From Solimonas aquatica (GTDB lineage: Bacteria > Pseudomonadota > Gammaproteobacteria > Nevskiales > Nevskiaceae), in NCBI RefSeq assembly GCF_900111015.1, contig NZ_FOFS01000010.1, positions 1 to 64,000 on the forward strand: a stretch of 64,000 nt of DNA. Direction: 5' to 3'. A model generated the notes under the pieces. That model saw only the letters and a program-made list of their open reading frames with translations, made no database searches and was not told where the DNA came from. A program made the translations under genes and the position numbers. Each line of letters begins with the position of its first letter. The stretch's first letter is position 1. This document shows, piece by piece, positions 21,755-32,439 of the stretch.

Positions 21755-23300
21755 CGGCGGCCTCCGCAGTCTTGGCTTCACCGCCGGCCATCAGCACGCC
21801 GATCTTTTCGATGGACAGCTCGGAGGACGGCAGCGGCTGGGTCAGCCGGCCTTGCGCAATCACGGCTATGCGGTCGCAGATCATGAACAGCTCATCCAGT
21901 TCTTCGGAAATCACCAGCAGGGCCACACCGCGATCGCGCAGATCGATCAGGGCCTGGCGGATCAGCAGCGAGGCGCCGACGTCCACACCCCAGGTCGGCT
22001 GCGCCACCACCATCACCTTGGGCGTCAGCCGCGTCTCGCGACCGACGATGAATTTCTGCAGATTGCCGCCCGACAGCGAACTCGCCGCCGCCAGCTCGCC
22101 GCCGCACTTGACCTTGAACTGCGCGATGGTCTCCTTGGCAAACTCGCGCGCCGCGCGGTTCTGCACCAGGCCGAAGCGCACCATGCCCGCGCCGGCCCCG
22201 GTGAGCAGGGCGTTGTGCGCCAGATGCATGGGCGGCACCGCGCCACGCCCCAGGCGTTCCTCGGGCACGAAGGTCAGGCCCAGCTTGCGGCGCAGGGCCG
22301 GATTCCTGAGTCCGGCCGGCTGGCCGCAGATGCGCACCATGCCGCTGTGCGGACACAGCGTCTCACCGGAGAGCGCGGACAGCAGCTCCTTCTGGCCATT
22401 GCCGGAGACGCCGGCGATGCCGACGATCTCGCCTTCGCGCACGCGCAGATTGATGTCCTTGAGCACGGTGCCGAAGGGATCGCGGCTGGGCAGCGTCAGA
22501 TTGGTCAGCTCCAGCTGGATGTCGCCGGGCTCGCGGGGCTTGAGCTGGCATTCCTTCAGCTCGCTGCCCACCATCAGCCGCGCCAGGCTTTCATTGCTCT
22601 CCTGCGCCGGGATGGCCTTGCCGCTGAGCTTGCCGCCGCGCAGCACCGTGGCGGTGTCGCAGAGCTCGCGGATCTCATCGAGCTTGTGGCTGATGTAGAG
22701 AATGCTCACGCCCTCGCTGGCCAGCCGGCGCAGGGTTTCGAACAGCTTGCGCACCGCCTGCGGGGTGAGCACCGACGTGGGCTCGTCCATGATCAGCAGA
22801 CGCGGCGACTGCAGCAGGCAGCGCACAATCTCCACACGCTGGCGCTCGCCCACCGACATGCTGTGCGTGAGGCGGTTGGGGTCCACCGGCAGTCCGTACT
22901 TCTCCGAGACCTCGCGGATGCGCGGCGCCAGATCCGCAGGCTTGACCTTCTCGTCCATGGCCAGGGCGATGTTCTCGGCCACGGTCAGGGTTTCGAACAG
23001 GGAGAAATGCTGGAACACCATGCCGATGCCCAGGCGCCGCGCCTCGGCCGGGCTGGCGATGCTCACGATCCTGCCTTCCCACTCGATGCTGCCCTCGTCC
23101 GGGCGCGTCACGCCGTAGACGATTTTCATCAGCGTGCTCTTGCCGGCACCGTTCTCGCCGAGCAGGGCGTGAATCTCGCCAACCTTTACCGTGAGATCGA
23201 CGCGATCATTGGCGACCACGGTGGGATAGCGCTTGCTGATGCCGCGCAGCTGCAGGCGCGGTGGCATTTCGTTCACGGCAGGCGCTGGGTCTGCGGACAT
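21744..23300 (-). CDS. Nucleoside-type ABC transporter ATPase (duplicated domains)
   Basis: A 518-aa protein with two ATPase halves. The first has Walker A GENGAGKST (residues 48-56), signature SVGERQR and Walker B LLIMDEPTS. The second is degenerate (GVSGNGQKELL, signature LSGGNLQK, VVAQPTWGVD), normal for BMP and sugar importer families. The frame is open to 23579, but the start at 23300 has AAGGAT about 9 nt upstream and overlaps the xdhC stop by 28 nt. It energises uptake by the two downstream permeases. Confidence 0.92.
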   Translation of the reverse strand: MSADPAPAVNEMPPRLQLRGISKRYPTVVANDRVDLTVKVGEIHALLGENGAGKSTLMKIVYGVTRPDEGSIEWEGRIVSIASPAEARRLGIGMVFQHFSLFETLTVAENIALAMDEKVKPADLAPRIREVSEKYGLPVDPNRLTHSMSVGERQRVEIVRCLLQSPRLLIMDEPTSVLTPQAVRKLFETLRRLASEGVSILYISHKLDEIRELCDTATVLRGGKLSGKAIPAQESNESLARLMVGSELKECQLKPREPGDIQLELTNLTLPSRDPFGTVLKDINLRVREGEIVGIAGVSGNGQKELLSALSGETLCPHSGMVRICGQPAGLRNPALRRKLGLTFVPEERLGRGAVPPMHLAHNALLTGAGAGMVRFGLVQNRAAREFAKETIAQFKVKCGGELAAASSLSGGNLQKFIVGRETRLTPKVMVVAQPTWGVDVGASLLIRQALIDLRDRGVALLVISEELDELFMICDRIAVIAQGRLTQPLPSSELSIEKIGVLMAGGEAKTAEAADVV

Positions 23301-24343
23301 GCGGCACATCCTTGCGGGGTACAGGTTTCGATGGGTTTGTCGTGCCGGGACAGCGCAGCCTCGCTGTCCAGCTGCAGCAGCTGCGCGGCGATGGCCACGG
23401 CAATGGCCTGCGGCAGCTTGGCGGCGATGCCGTCCACGCCGACCGGACAGCGCAGGCGCGCGATCTGCTCGGTGCTGAAGCCCTCCTCGCGCAGTCGCGA
23501 GCGAAAGCGCGCGGCCTTGCTCTGCGAACCGATCAGCCCGGCGAAGGCGAAATCGCCCCGCTGCAACAGCGCGCGGCACAGCGCGTAATCCAGGGCATGG
23601 TCATGCGTCATGATCAGATGCAGGGCAGCGGCCGGCGCCTGGCGCAGGGCCTCCACCGGCAGCTGTGTGTGCAGGGTCTGCACGTTGTCGGGCAGATCGG
23701 CGGGCAGGAATTCGGCGCGCGAGTCCAGCCACTGCACGGCAAACGGCAGACCGCTGAGCACGCGCACCAGGGCCTGGCCAACGTGCCCGGCACCGTAGAG
23801 ATACAGCGGCGGATCGGCGGGCGCGCAGCGCTCGAACAGCACACAGCTCTCGGCGCCACGGCGCAGCTGCACACGCGGCCCCTGTGCGGGCGGCGCGATC
23901 TGCACCTGCCGCAGCAGGCGGCCGTCGGCCCGCAGCTCGCACTGCCATTGCCCCTGACGCTGCAGCGCTTCCAGCGTGGGCCGGTCCTGCGGCTCGAAGC
24001 GTTCCAGCCACAGCTCCACCACGCCACCGCAGCACTGCCCCATCTCACGGCCCAGCACCAGCTGCAGACGCTGTGCGCGCACGTCGCCGCCGAGCAACAG
24101 GCGCGCCGCCTGCAGCGCATGCCATTCCAGATAGCCGCCGCCGATGGTGCCCAGCTGCCGCTCGCCGGCCAGCAGCAGGCAGGCGCCGGCTTCACGCGGA
24201 CCCGAACCGCGCAGCCCCGCGACCAGCACGCGGATCACGGATTTCTCCTCGCGCAGCAGACGCAGCGCGGCGCCGGGCCAGTGCCGCAGCGGCTCCAGCC
24301 AGCGTCCGGCCGGCGTGTGCACGGCATCGGCGAGCGCGCTCAT
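23273..24343 (-). CDS. xdhC: XdhC molybdenum-cofactor insertion/maturation factor
   Basis: XdhC binds molybdenum cofactor, has it sulfurated and delivers it to XdhB. The 356-aa protein has the N-terminal XdhC/CoxI domain (TIGGGYLEWHA and GQCCGG) and a C-terminal Rossmann domain (YLYGAGHVGQALV, GLIGSQSK). The ORF is open far upstream inside xdhB, but the ATG at 24343 overlaps the xdhB stop as ATGA. The C-terminal tail is Cys-rich (CTPQGCAACPQ), which is unusual but of unknown meaning. Confidence 0.92.
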   Translation of the reverse strand: MSALADAVHTPAGRWLEPLRHWPGAALRLLREEKSVIRVLVAGLRGSGPREAGACLLLAGERQLGTIGGGYLEWHALQAARLLLGGDVRAQRLQLVLGREMGQCCGGVVELWLERFEPQDRPTLEALQRQGQWQCELRADGRLLRQVQIAPPAQGPRVQLRRGAESCVLFERCAPADPPLYLYGAGHVGQALVRVLSGLPFAVQWLDSRAEFLPADLPDNVQTLHTQLPVEALRQAPAAALHLIMTHDHALDYALCRALLQRGDFAFAGLIGSQSKAARFRSRLREEGFSTEQIARLRCPVGVDGIAAKLPQAIAVAIAAQLLQLDSEAALSRHDKPIETCTPQGCAACPQTQRLP

Positions 24344-26658
24344 GCCAGCGGCTCCAGTCCACCGATGGCGCGCAGAATCGCCTCGGCCGTGGCCGGCGCC
24401 TGCAAATGGGAAAGACCGTCGCCGCCCCGTGCCGCCGCGCAGGCATCCCGCGCCGCGTGAAACACCGCCATGCCCAGCATCAGCGGCGGCTCGCCCACAG
24501 CCTTGGAGCGGTAGATGGTGTCCTCGCGATTGGGCTCGTCCTGCAGCAGGCTCACCCTGAAACGCGCCGGCCAGTCGCGCGCGGTGGGAATCTTGTAGGT
24601 CGAAGGCGCATGGGTCTTCAGCTCGCCCCGCGCGTTCCACCACAGCTCCTCGCAGGTGAGCCAGCCCGCGCCCTGCAGGAAGCCGCCTTCGATCTGGCCG
24701 ATGTCCAGCACCGGATTCAGGCTCTTGCCGACATCGTGAAGAATGTCCACGGCCAGAATCTGCAGCTCGCCGCTGAGCGTGTCGATGGCCACTTCCGCCA
24801 CGGCCGCGCCGTAGGCGAAGTAATAGAAAGGCCGGCCGGTGAGCGTGGCCTTGTCCCAGTGAATCTTGGGCGTGCGGTAGAAGCCGGTGGCGGACAGCGA
24901 GATGCGCGCGTGGTAAGCCGCGCGCACCAGTTCGGCGAAGCTGATGCCGCGCTCGCCCAGCTGCACCTGGCCATCGGCAAAGCGGATCTGCTCGGGCGCC
25001 AGCTGATACTGCGCGCAAGCGAAGTCGATCAGGCGCTGGCGGATGGTCTGCGCCGCCGCCTGCGCGGCCTTGCCATTGAGATCCGAACCCGAGGACGCGG
25101 CCGTGGCCGAGGTGTTGGGCACCTTGCTGGTGTCGGTGGCGCTGACGCGGATCGCCGCACGCGGCAGGCCCAGCTCGGTGGCCACCACCTGCAACACCTT
25201 GGTGTAGAGGCCCTGCCCCATCTCCGTGCCGCCGTGATTGAGCAGCACCGTGCCGTCGTTGTAGACCTGCAGCAGGGCACCGGCCTGATTGTAGATGGTG
25301 GCGTTGAAAGAGATGCCGAACTTCACCGGCGTCAGCGCGATGCCCTTCTTGATCACCGGACTCTGCGCATTGAAGGCGGCAATCGCCGCGCGGCGTGCAC
25401 GGTAATCGCTGCTGGCCTCCAGCTGGTCGCTGATGGTGTGCAGCACATTGTCTTCGACCACTTGCCCGTAGGGCGTGACATCACGCTCGCCGATGCCGTA
25501 GTAGTTCACGCGCCGCACGTCGAGCGGATCGGCTTTCAGCGTGCGCGCGATGTCATCGACGATACCCTCGATCACCATCATGCCCTGCGGACCGCCGAAG
25601 CCGCGAAACGCGGTGTTGGACACCGTGTGCGTCTTGCAGCGATGCGAGACCAGCTCGACATGCTCCAGAAAATAGGCATTGTCGATATGGCAGATGGCGC
25701 GATCGTTCACCGGCCCGGACAGGTCCGCCGAGTAACCGCAGCGCGAGGCCAGCATCAGGCGCAGCGCCAGGATGCGGCCCTGCGCATCGAAGCCCACTTC
25801 ATAGTCGGCGAGAAAATCGTGGCGCTTGCCGGTCATCACCATGTCGGCATCGCGATCCAGGCGCAGCTTCACCGCGCGACCGGTCTTGCGCGCCAGGATC
25901 GCCGCGGCGGCGGCAATCAGTGCCGGCTGGCTTTCCTTGCCGCCGAAGCCGCCGCCCATGCGCCGGCACTGCACGGTGACATCGTGCGCGTGCAGGGCCA
26001 TGGCATGCGCCACCATGTGCTGCACCTCGGTGGGATGCTGCGTGGAGCTGTGGATGAGCAGGGCGCCGTCTTCCTGCGGGATCGCGACGGCGATCTGTCC
26101 TTCCAGATAGAAATGGTCCTGCCCGCCCATCACCACCGTGCCGCTCAGGCGTTGCGGTGCGCTGGCCAAGACCGCCTGCGGCTCACCCCGCTGCAGCCGC
26201 TGGCTCGGAATCACATAGCTCTCGGCGGCCAGGGCGCTGCGGATATCCAGCAGCGCCGGCAGTTCCTCGTAATCGATCTTCGCCAGCGCGACGGCGCGGC
26301 GCGCGGCGCCATAAGACATCGCGGCCACCGCAAACAAGGGCTGGCCGTGATACTCGACCTGCTGCCCGGCGAAGATCGGATCGTCATGGACGATGCCGCC
26401 GTAATTGTTCTCGCCCGGCACATCGGCCGCCGTCACCACCGCGACCACGCCCGGCGCGGCGCGCACGGCGGAAAGATCCAGGGACTTGATACGACCGTGG
26501 GCAATGCGCGAAAGCCCGAAGGCGGCGTGCAGGCTGCCGGCCGGCAGCGGGATGTCATCGGCGTAAGCCGCGCGGCCGCTGACATGCAGATGCGCGCTCT
26601 CATGGCGCAGTGATTCACCGGCCTGGGCGCTGCGGCTGGGAGCGGCGGAACCGGCCAT
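24340..26658 (-). CDS. xdhB: Xanthine dehydrogenase, molybdopterin-binding subunit
   Basis: Catalytic large subunit that hydroxylates hypoxanthine and xanthine to urate at the molybdenum centre. The 772-aa length is standard for bacterial XdhB. Motifs include FYLEGQIA, RRMGGGFGGKE, FRGFGGPQGM, GGTEMGQGL and the C-terminal GVGEPP-like KAVGEPPLMLG carrying the catalytic Glu. Its ATG directly follows the xdhA TGA. It forms an alpha2beta2 enzyme with XdhA. Confidence 0.96.
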   Translation of the reverse strand: MAGSAAPSRSAQAGESLRHESAHLHVSGRAAYADDIPLPAGSLHAAFGLSRIAHGRIKSLDLSAVRAAPGVVAVVTAADVPGENNYGGIVHDDPIFAGQQVEYHGQPLFAVAAMSYGAARRAVALAKIDYEELPALLDIRSALAAESYVIPSQRLQRGEPQAVLASAPQRLSGTVVMGGQDHFYLEGQIAVAIPQEDGALLIHSSTQHPTEVQHMVAHAMALHAHDVTVQCRRMGGGFGGKESQPALIAAAAAILARKTGRAVKLRLDRDADMVMTGKRHDFLADYEVGFDAQGRILALRLMLASRCGYSADLSGPVNDRAICHIDNAYFLEHVELVSHRCKTHTVSNTAFRGFGGPQGMMVIEGIVDDIARTLKADPLDVRRVNYYGIGERDVTPYGQVVEDNVLHTISDQLEASSDYRARRAAIAAFNAQSPVIKKGIALTPVKFGISFNATIYNQAGALLQVYNDGTVLLNHGGTEMGQGLYTKVLQVVATELGLPRAAIRVSATDTSKVPNTSATAASSGSDLNGKAAQAAAQTIRQRLIDFACAQYQLAPEQIRFADGQVQLGERGISFAELVRAAYHARISLSATGFYRTPKIHWDKATLTGRPFYYFAYGAAVAEVAIDTLSGELQILAVDILHDVGKSLNPVLDIGQIEGGFLQGAGWLTCEELWWNARGELKTHAPSTYKIPTARDWPARFRVSLLQDEPNREDTIYRSKAVGEPPLMLGMAVFHAARDACAAARGGDGLSHLQAPATAEAILRAIGGLEPLA

Positions 26659-28119
26659 TCAGTTCTCCAGCGCCGTGACGCGCAGCGCCGGCGCATCGGG
26701 CAGGCTGTGCAGATAGAAACGGCGCAGCAGATTCTGCGCGCCGCGCAGGCGATACGCGGCGCTGGCGCGCATATCGCTCAAGGGTTTGAAGTCCTGCGCC
26801 AGCGCCTGCATCGCCTGCGCCAGCGTCGCTTCATTCCAGGGCTGGCCCCGCAGCGCGGCTTCGGTCTGTCTGGCGCGCGCCGGAATCGCCGCCATGCCGC
26901 CGTAGGCGATGCGCGCCTCGCGCACCAGGCCGTTCTCCAGCTGCAAGGCGAAAGCCGCACAGACCGCCGAGATGTCCTGATCAAAACGCTTGGACAGCTT
27001 GTAGCAGGCAAAGGCCGCCGGCGCCTGCAGCGGCACCCGCACATAGGCGAGAAACTCGCCGCGCTGCAGATCCTTCTTCTGGTAATCCAGATAAAAATCT
27101 TCCAGCGCCAGCTCGCGCTGCTGCTCGCCGCATTGCAGGACGATGCGCGCGCCCAGGGCCATCAAGGGCGGCATGGCATCGCCGATGGGCGAACCATTGG
27201 CGAGATTGCCGCCCAGCGTGCCGGAGTTGCGCACCGGCGGTGAGGCGAAGCGCTGCGCCAGTTCGGTGAGCGCCGGATGTGCCGCCACGATGGCGGCCCA
27301 GGCATCACTCAGGGATACCGCCGCGCCGATGCGCAGAAACCCGGCGTCTTGCTCGATCTGCTGCAGCTCGGCGACCTCGCCCAGATAGATCAGCGCCGGC
27401 AGCGTGCGCAGCAGCTTGGTGACCCACAGCCCGATATCGGTGCCGCCGGCCAGGAGCAGGGCCTCGGGCGCTTCCAGGCGTGCCTGCGCCAGTTCCTTGA
27501 GATTGCGCGGCGCGATGAAGCCCGGCAGGCGCAGCGCTTGTTCGCGCTGCAGCGCTTCCAGATCGGCCAGACGCTGCGGGTTCTGCAGTTCCGCGCGCGA
27601 CCAGTGCGTCGGCGCTGCGTATTCGTGCATGCGGCAACCGGCTTCGATGATGGGCCGGTAACCCGTGCAGCGACAGAGATTGCCGGACAAGGCATCGACC
27701 ACTGCTGCGCGATCCGCCGAGGCCTGCTGCAGGTACTGCGCGAACAGGCTCATGACAAAGCCCGGCGTGCAGAAGCCGCATTGCGAACCGTGGCAATCGA
27801 CCATCGCCTGCTGCACCGGATGCAGGCTGCCATCGGGCGCCTGCAGGCTTTCCACTGTCACCAGCTCCTTGCCGTCGATGGTGGGCAGAAAGCGGATGCA
27901 GGAATTGATGGCGCGATAGCGCAGCGTGCCGCCGCAGCGCTCGCCCAGCACCACGGTGCAGGCGCCGCAATCGCCTTCGGCGCAGCCTTCCTTGCTGCCC
28001 GTGCGCTGCGCGTGCTCGCGCAGATATTCGAGCAGCGTGGTGGTCGCCGGCAGCCCGTGCACTTCCTGCAGCTGCCCGTCGAGCAGGAAGCGGATGCTGT
28101 CCTCTGGAGGGCTCGCCAT
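26659..28119 (-). CDS. xdhA: Xanthine dehydrogenase, FeS/FAD subunit
   Basis: Electron-transfer subunit of XDH. The 486-aa protein has a plant-type 2Fe-2S site (Cys46, Cys51, Cys54, Cys73), a second 2Fe-2S site (CGFCTPG ... CRCTGYRPI) and an FAD domain of the CO-dehydrogenase type (LLAGGTDIGLWV and LGGNLANGSPIGD). NAD+ is the usual acceptor. It lies 2 bp after uraH and directly abuts xdhB. Confidence 0.96.
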   Translation of the reverse strand: MASPPEDSIRFLLDGQLQEVHGLPATTTLLEYLREHAQRTGSKEGCAEGDCGACTVVLGERCGGTLRYRAINSCIRFLPTIDGKELVTVESLQAPDGSLHPVQQAMVDCHGSQCGFCTPGFVMSLFAQYLQQASADRAAVVDALSGNLCRCTGYRPIIEAGCRMHEYAAPTHWSRAELQNPQRLADLEALQREQALRLPGFIAPRNLKELAQARLEAPEALLLAGGTDIGLWVTKLLRTLPALIYLGEVAELQQIEQDAGFLRIGAAVSLSDAWAAIVAAHPALTELAQRFASPPVRNSGTLGGNLANGSPIGDAMPPLMALGARIVLQCGEQQRELALEDFYLDYQKKDLQRGEFLAYVRVPLQAPAAFACYKLSKRFDQDISAVCAAFALQLENGLVREARIAYGGMAAIPARARQTEAALRGQPWNEATLAQAMQALAQDFKPLSDMRASAAYRLRGAQNLLRRFYLHSLPDAPALRVTALEN

Positions 28120-28121
28120 CT

Positions 28122-28472
28122 TCAGCTGCCGCGATAAGTGGAATAAGCCCAGGGCGAAACCAGCAAGGGCACGTGGTAGTGGCCATCCGGATCGGCAACG
28201 CCGAAGTGCAGGCTCACTGCATCCAGAAAAGCGGGCTCGGGCAGCTGCATGCCCCTCTGCCGGAAATATTCGGCGACCTGAAACACCAGGATGTAGCGGC
28301 CTGCCAGCAGTGCCTCGCCTTCGAGCAGCGGACGGTCACAGCGACCGTCGGCATTGGTGCGCGTCTCCAGCAACAGCTCGCCGCCGCCCTCATTGCGATA
28401 CAGCGCCACGCGCATGCCGGCGGCGGGACGGCCGGTGACGGTATCGAGTACGTGCGTACTGAGTCTGCCCAT
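28122..28472 (-). CDS. uraH: 5-hydroxyisourate hydrolase
   Basis: A transthyretin-like enzyme that opens HIU to OHCU. The start at 28472 gives 116 aa with the N-terminal [14 protein letters not shown] and the C-terminal YSTYRGS signature, both typical. The longer open frame upstream runs through the control region and is rejected. It is the first gene of the 16-kb minus-strand operon, about 54 nt after the predicted sigma-54 start point. Confidence 0.95.
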   Translation of the reverse strand: MGRLSTHVLDTVTGRPAAGMRVALYRNEGGGELLLETRTNADGRCDRPLLEGEALLAGRYILVFQVAEYFRQRGMQLPEPAFLDAVSLHFGVADPDGHYHVPLLVSPWAYSTYRGS

Positions 28473-28537
28473 GCTTCGCGCGATCCCCGTTTTGCTTGGC
28501 TGGCGACGGCTGCTGCCGCGCCGATACGGTCTGTCGA

Positions 28538-28553
28538 GCAATACATATGCCAG
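28538..28553 (-). promoter_or_regulatory. Sigma-54 (-24/-12) promoter for the uraH-xdh operon
   Basis: The minus strand reads CTGGCATATGTATTGC, matching the RpoN consensus YTGGCACG-N4-TTGC with the required GG-N10-GC spacing. Transcription would start near 28526, giving a leader of about 54 nt before uraH. Sigma-54 control fits use of purines as nitrogen source; the enhancer-binding activator is not in the window. Confidence 0.7.
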
Positions 28554-28601
28554 CGCCGGTACCGTGCAGTGCCCTCGCATCTTGCGCGTCCGACGGCACC
28601 C

Positions 28602-28617
28602 GGATTGTATGCAATCC
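28602..28617. promoter_or_regulatory. Palindromic operator candidate O1
   Basis: GGATTG-TATG-CAATCC: perfect 6-bp arms around a TATG centre. It is centred about 84 bp upstream of the predicted minus-strand start point. It contains the TTGTATGCAA core shared with O2 and O3. It could bind the operon's GntR protein or a sigma-54 activator. Confidence 0.55.
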
Positions 28618-28624
28618 ATTTTTT

Positions 28625-28635
28625 ATTGCACACAA
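28625..28635 (-). promoter_or_regulatory. Operator candidate O2
   Basis: The minus strand reads TTGTGTGCAAT, matching 10 of 11 bases of the O1 core (TTGTATGCAAT). It lies 7 bp from O1, suggesting paired binding. Confidence 0.4.
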
Positions 28636-28788
28636 AAAGAGCGCCGCTTTGCCGCCCCGGCAGAGCGCGGCTCGCAACGGGGCAGCACCGCCTTGGCACG
28701 CCTCAGAATCGCGCACGCACCGACGCAACAAGGCATGAGGCGGCAGGGCGATGCCCCGCGCCGGCGCGCAGCCGGCAGCGCTTTTCAT

Positions 28789-28812
28789 CTTGCATACATG
28801 ATCTTATGCAAG
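28789..28812. promoter_or_regulatory. Palindromic operator candidate O3
   Basis: CTTGCATA and TATGCAAG form a perfect 8-bp inverted repeat with an 8-bp gap. Each arm carries the TATGCAA half-site. It ends 12 bp before the plus-strand sigma-54 element, close enough to affect that promoter directly. Confidence 0.55.
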
Positions 28813-28824
28813 GCCAAAAACCAA

Positions 28825-28839
28825 TGGCATGGGACTTGC
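28825..28839 (+). promoter_or_regulatory. Sigma-54 (-24/-12) promoter for the Tsx-BMP operon
   Basis: TGGCATGGGACTTGC has the RpoN GG-N10-GC spacing and differs from TGGCACG-N4-TTGC at one position. The start would be near 28851, leaving a leader of about 135 nt before the Tsx-like gene. It shares TGGCAT-N5-TTGC with the divergent promoter at 28538. Confidence 0.7.
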
Positions 28840-28985
28840 GGCCGCAACGATTGTGTACCGGATCAAAAGCGGACGGGAGCGGTTTGGGGATTGGAAGACC
28901 GACTCCGGACACCAGCAGGTGCCGCTGTCTGCGCGATGACCGGCTTCTGGGGATTTTTTGCCAAGCAATAGGGAGCACATCAGGA

Positions 28986-29813
28986 ATGAAAGCACTGAAA
29001 AAACTGGGCGCAGGCCTCGCCGCGCTGATGGCCATGAGCGCGGGCAATGCGCACGCGGGTCTGGCGCAGTGGTCGAGCAACAACATCGAATATCTCTACG
29101 GCACGCACTACAACCAGATCGGTGCTGACGGACACGACACTCGCAGCATCGTCACCATCGAACACGTCGATGCCTGGAAGTATGGCGACAACTTCTTCTT
29201 CGTCGACATCACCAATGCCGACCGCCAGGGCAAGCTGGGCAGCAACGGCTCGGGCGGCGAGTTCGCCACCTACTACGGCGAACTCTCGCCGCGCCTGTCC
29301 TTCGGCAAGATCACCGGCAAGGATCTGTCCTTCGGCATCTTCAAGGACTTCCTGTTCACCGCCACGCTGGAAATGCCGACCGCCACCGTGGTGCAGCTCG
29401 GCGGCGCCACCAACAACCTCCTCCTGCAGAACGAGCAGACCTATCTCTACGGCCTGGCCACCGATCTGAAGCTGCCGGGCTTTGCCTATTTCCAGGTCAA
29501 TCTCTATCGCCGCGACAACCAGTCTTCCGCGGTCGGTGCGGGCGGCCAGCTGACCCTGGTCTGGGGCGCGCCGTTTAGCATCGGTCCAGCAAAGATGATG
29601 TTCGAAGGCTTCTTCGACTACGCCTTCAGCGAAAGCGGCTTGCACGACAACATCATCACCGCGCCGCGCCTGCTGGTGGATGCCGGCGATTTCTTCGGCG
29701 CGCCGGGCACGGTGCAGGTCGGCTGCGAGTGGCAGATCTGGCGCAATCAGTTCGGCATCAAGGATGAGAACGAGAGCGTGCCGCAGGCGATGGTCAAGGT
29801 GATTTTCAACTAA
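28986..29813 (+). CDS. Tsx-like nucleoside channel, outer membrane
   Basis: A 275-aa protein with a signal peptide (about 1-24, ending NAHA) and alternating aromatic beta strands of a Tsx/OmpK-type beta barrel, ending in a C-terminal VKVIFN with final aromatic-Asn typical of outer-membrane insertion. Family members pass nucleosides across the outer membrane. The start at 28986 follows GGGAG at about 12 nt; the open frame to 28173 crosses the control region and is rejected. First gene of the plus-strand operon. Confidence 0.87.
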   Translation: MKALKKLGAGLAALMAMSAGNAHAGLAQWSSNNIEYLYGTHYNQIGADGHDTRSIVTIEHVDAWKYGDNFFFVDITNADRQGKLGSNGSGGEFATYYGELSPRLSFGKITGKDLSFGIFKDFLFTATLEMPTATVVQLGGATNNLLLQNEQTYLYGLATDLKLPGFAYFQVNLYRRDNQSSAVGAGGQLTLVWGAPFSIGPAKMMFEGFFDYAFSESGLHDNIITAPRLLVDAGDFFGAPGTVQVGCEWQIWRNQFGIKDENESVPQAMVKVIFN

Positions 29814-29819
29814 GCGGGC

Positions 29820-29852
29820 GAACGCCGGCGGGCGTCCTGCCCGCCGGCGTTC
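29820..29852 (+). other. Intercistronic 14-bp hairpin
   Basis: A perfect 14-bp stem (29820-29833 with 29839-29852, 5-nt loop) lies between the Tsx-like and BMP genes. No U-run follows. It could protect the upstream mRNA from 3' decay or set a Tsx:BMP ratio. Confidence 0.65.
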
Positions 29853-29889
29853 TGCCGTGTGCGTGAAACAAAGTTCTGGAGACACATCG

Positions 29890-32027
<2,138 letters not shown>

Positions 32028-32037
32028 GCGCCCTCAC

Positions 32038-32430
32038 ATGTCACCGGGCCTCAGCGTCAATCTGTTCTGCCAGGATCTGGACCGCGTCTTTGATTTCTAT
32101 CGCCAGCTGTTCGAGCTGGAAGAAGCCGTGGAGCACCGCTCGCCGATCTACCGCGCGCTGCGCATCGCCGGCAGCGACATCGGCTTTCATGCCCCGGCAG
32201 CGGTGGCGCTGCTCAACGCCGGCGCGCTGCGCGCACAGCGCCCCAGCGTCGCGCACTACCCGACCTTCCATGTCGACCGCCAGACCGAGGTCGATGCGCT
32301 CTGCGCACGCGCCTTGCAGCTCGGCGCCAGCCTGCTCAAGGCGCCGTATCTCACCTACTACCGCGCCTGGCAGGCGGTGCTGCAGGACCCGGAAGGCAAT
32401 TTCTTCCGCATCAATCACTATCTGAGTTGA
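32038..32430 (+). CDS. VOC-family (glyoxalase-like) protein
   Basis: A 130-aa single-module VOC fold: N-terminal LFCQDLDRVFDFYRQLF, central FHVD and C-terminal VLQDPEGNFFRINHY, with the candidate metal Glu in DPEGN and His in FHVD. Members include glyoxalases, dioxygenases, epimerases and resistance proteins, so no function is assigned. It is 10 bp after the adenine deaminase and 9 bp before the dioxygenase gene, so it is almost surely part of the purine operon. Confidence 0.8.
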   Translation: MSPGLSVNLFCQDLDRVFDFYRQLFELEEAVEHRSPIYRALRIAGSDIGFHAPAAVALLNAGALRAQRPSVAHYPTFHVDRQTEVDALCARALQLGASLLKAPYLTYYRAWQAVLQDPEGNFFRINHYLS

Positions 32431-32439
32431 AGCCTTCCC

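Larger units (their letters stand above)
28473..28985. other. Divergent control region of the purine supercluster
   Basis: This 513-bp intergenic region separates uraH (minus) from the Tsx-like gene (plus). It is less GC-rich than its flanks, contains two divergent sigma-54 promoter matches and at least four TATGCAA-type elements, and shows no convincing gene. ORFs crossing it are N-terminal extensions of flanking genes. Confidence 0.85.

Noticed and set aside
23884-26613. Plus-strand open frame of 909 codons
   Set aside because: Exactly antisense to xdhB and xdhC, with His/Arg/Gln-rich, domain-free product. Long antisense frames are expected at this GC content.
28693-28710. TTGGCACG at the control region as a third sigma-54 site
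   Set aside because: The TTGC element is missing at the required spacing.
28173-28985. N-terminal extension of the Tsx-like gene and of uraH across the control region
   Set aside because: The Tsx signal peptide starts at 28986 and the HIU hydrolase N-terminus at 28472. The extensions contain the sigma-54 promoters.
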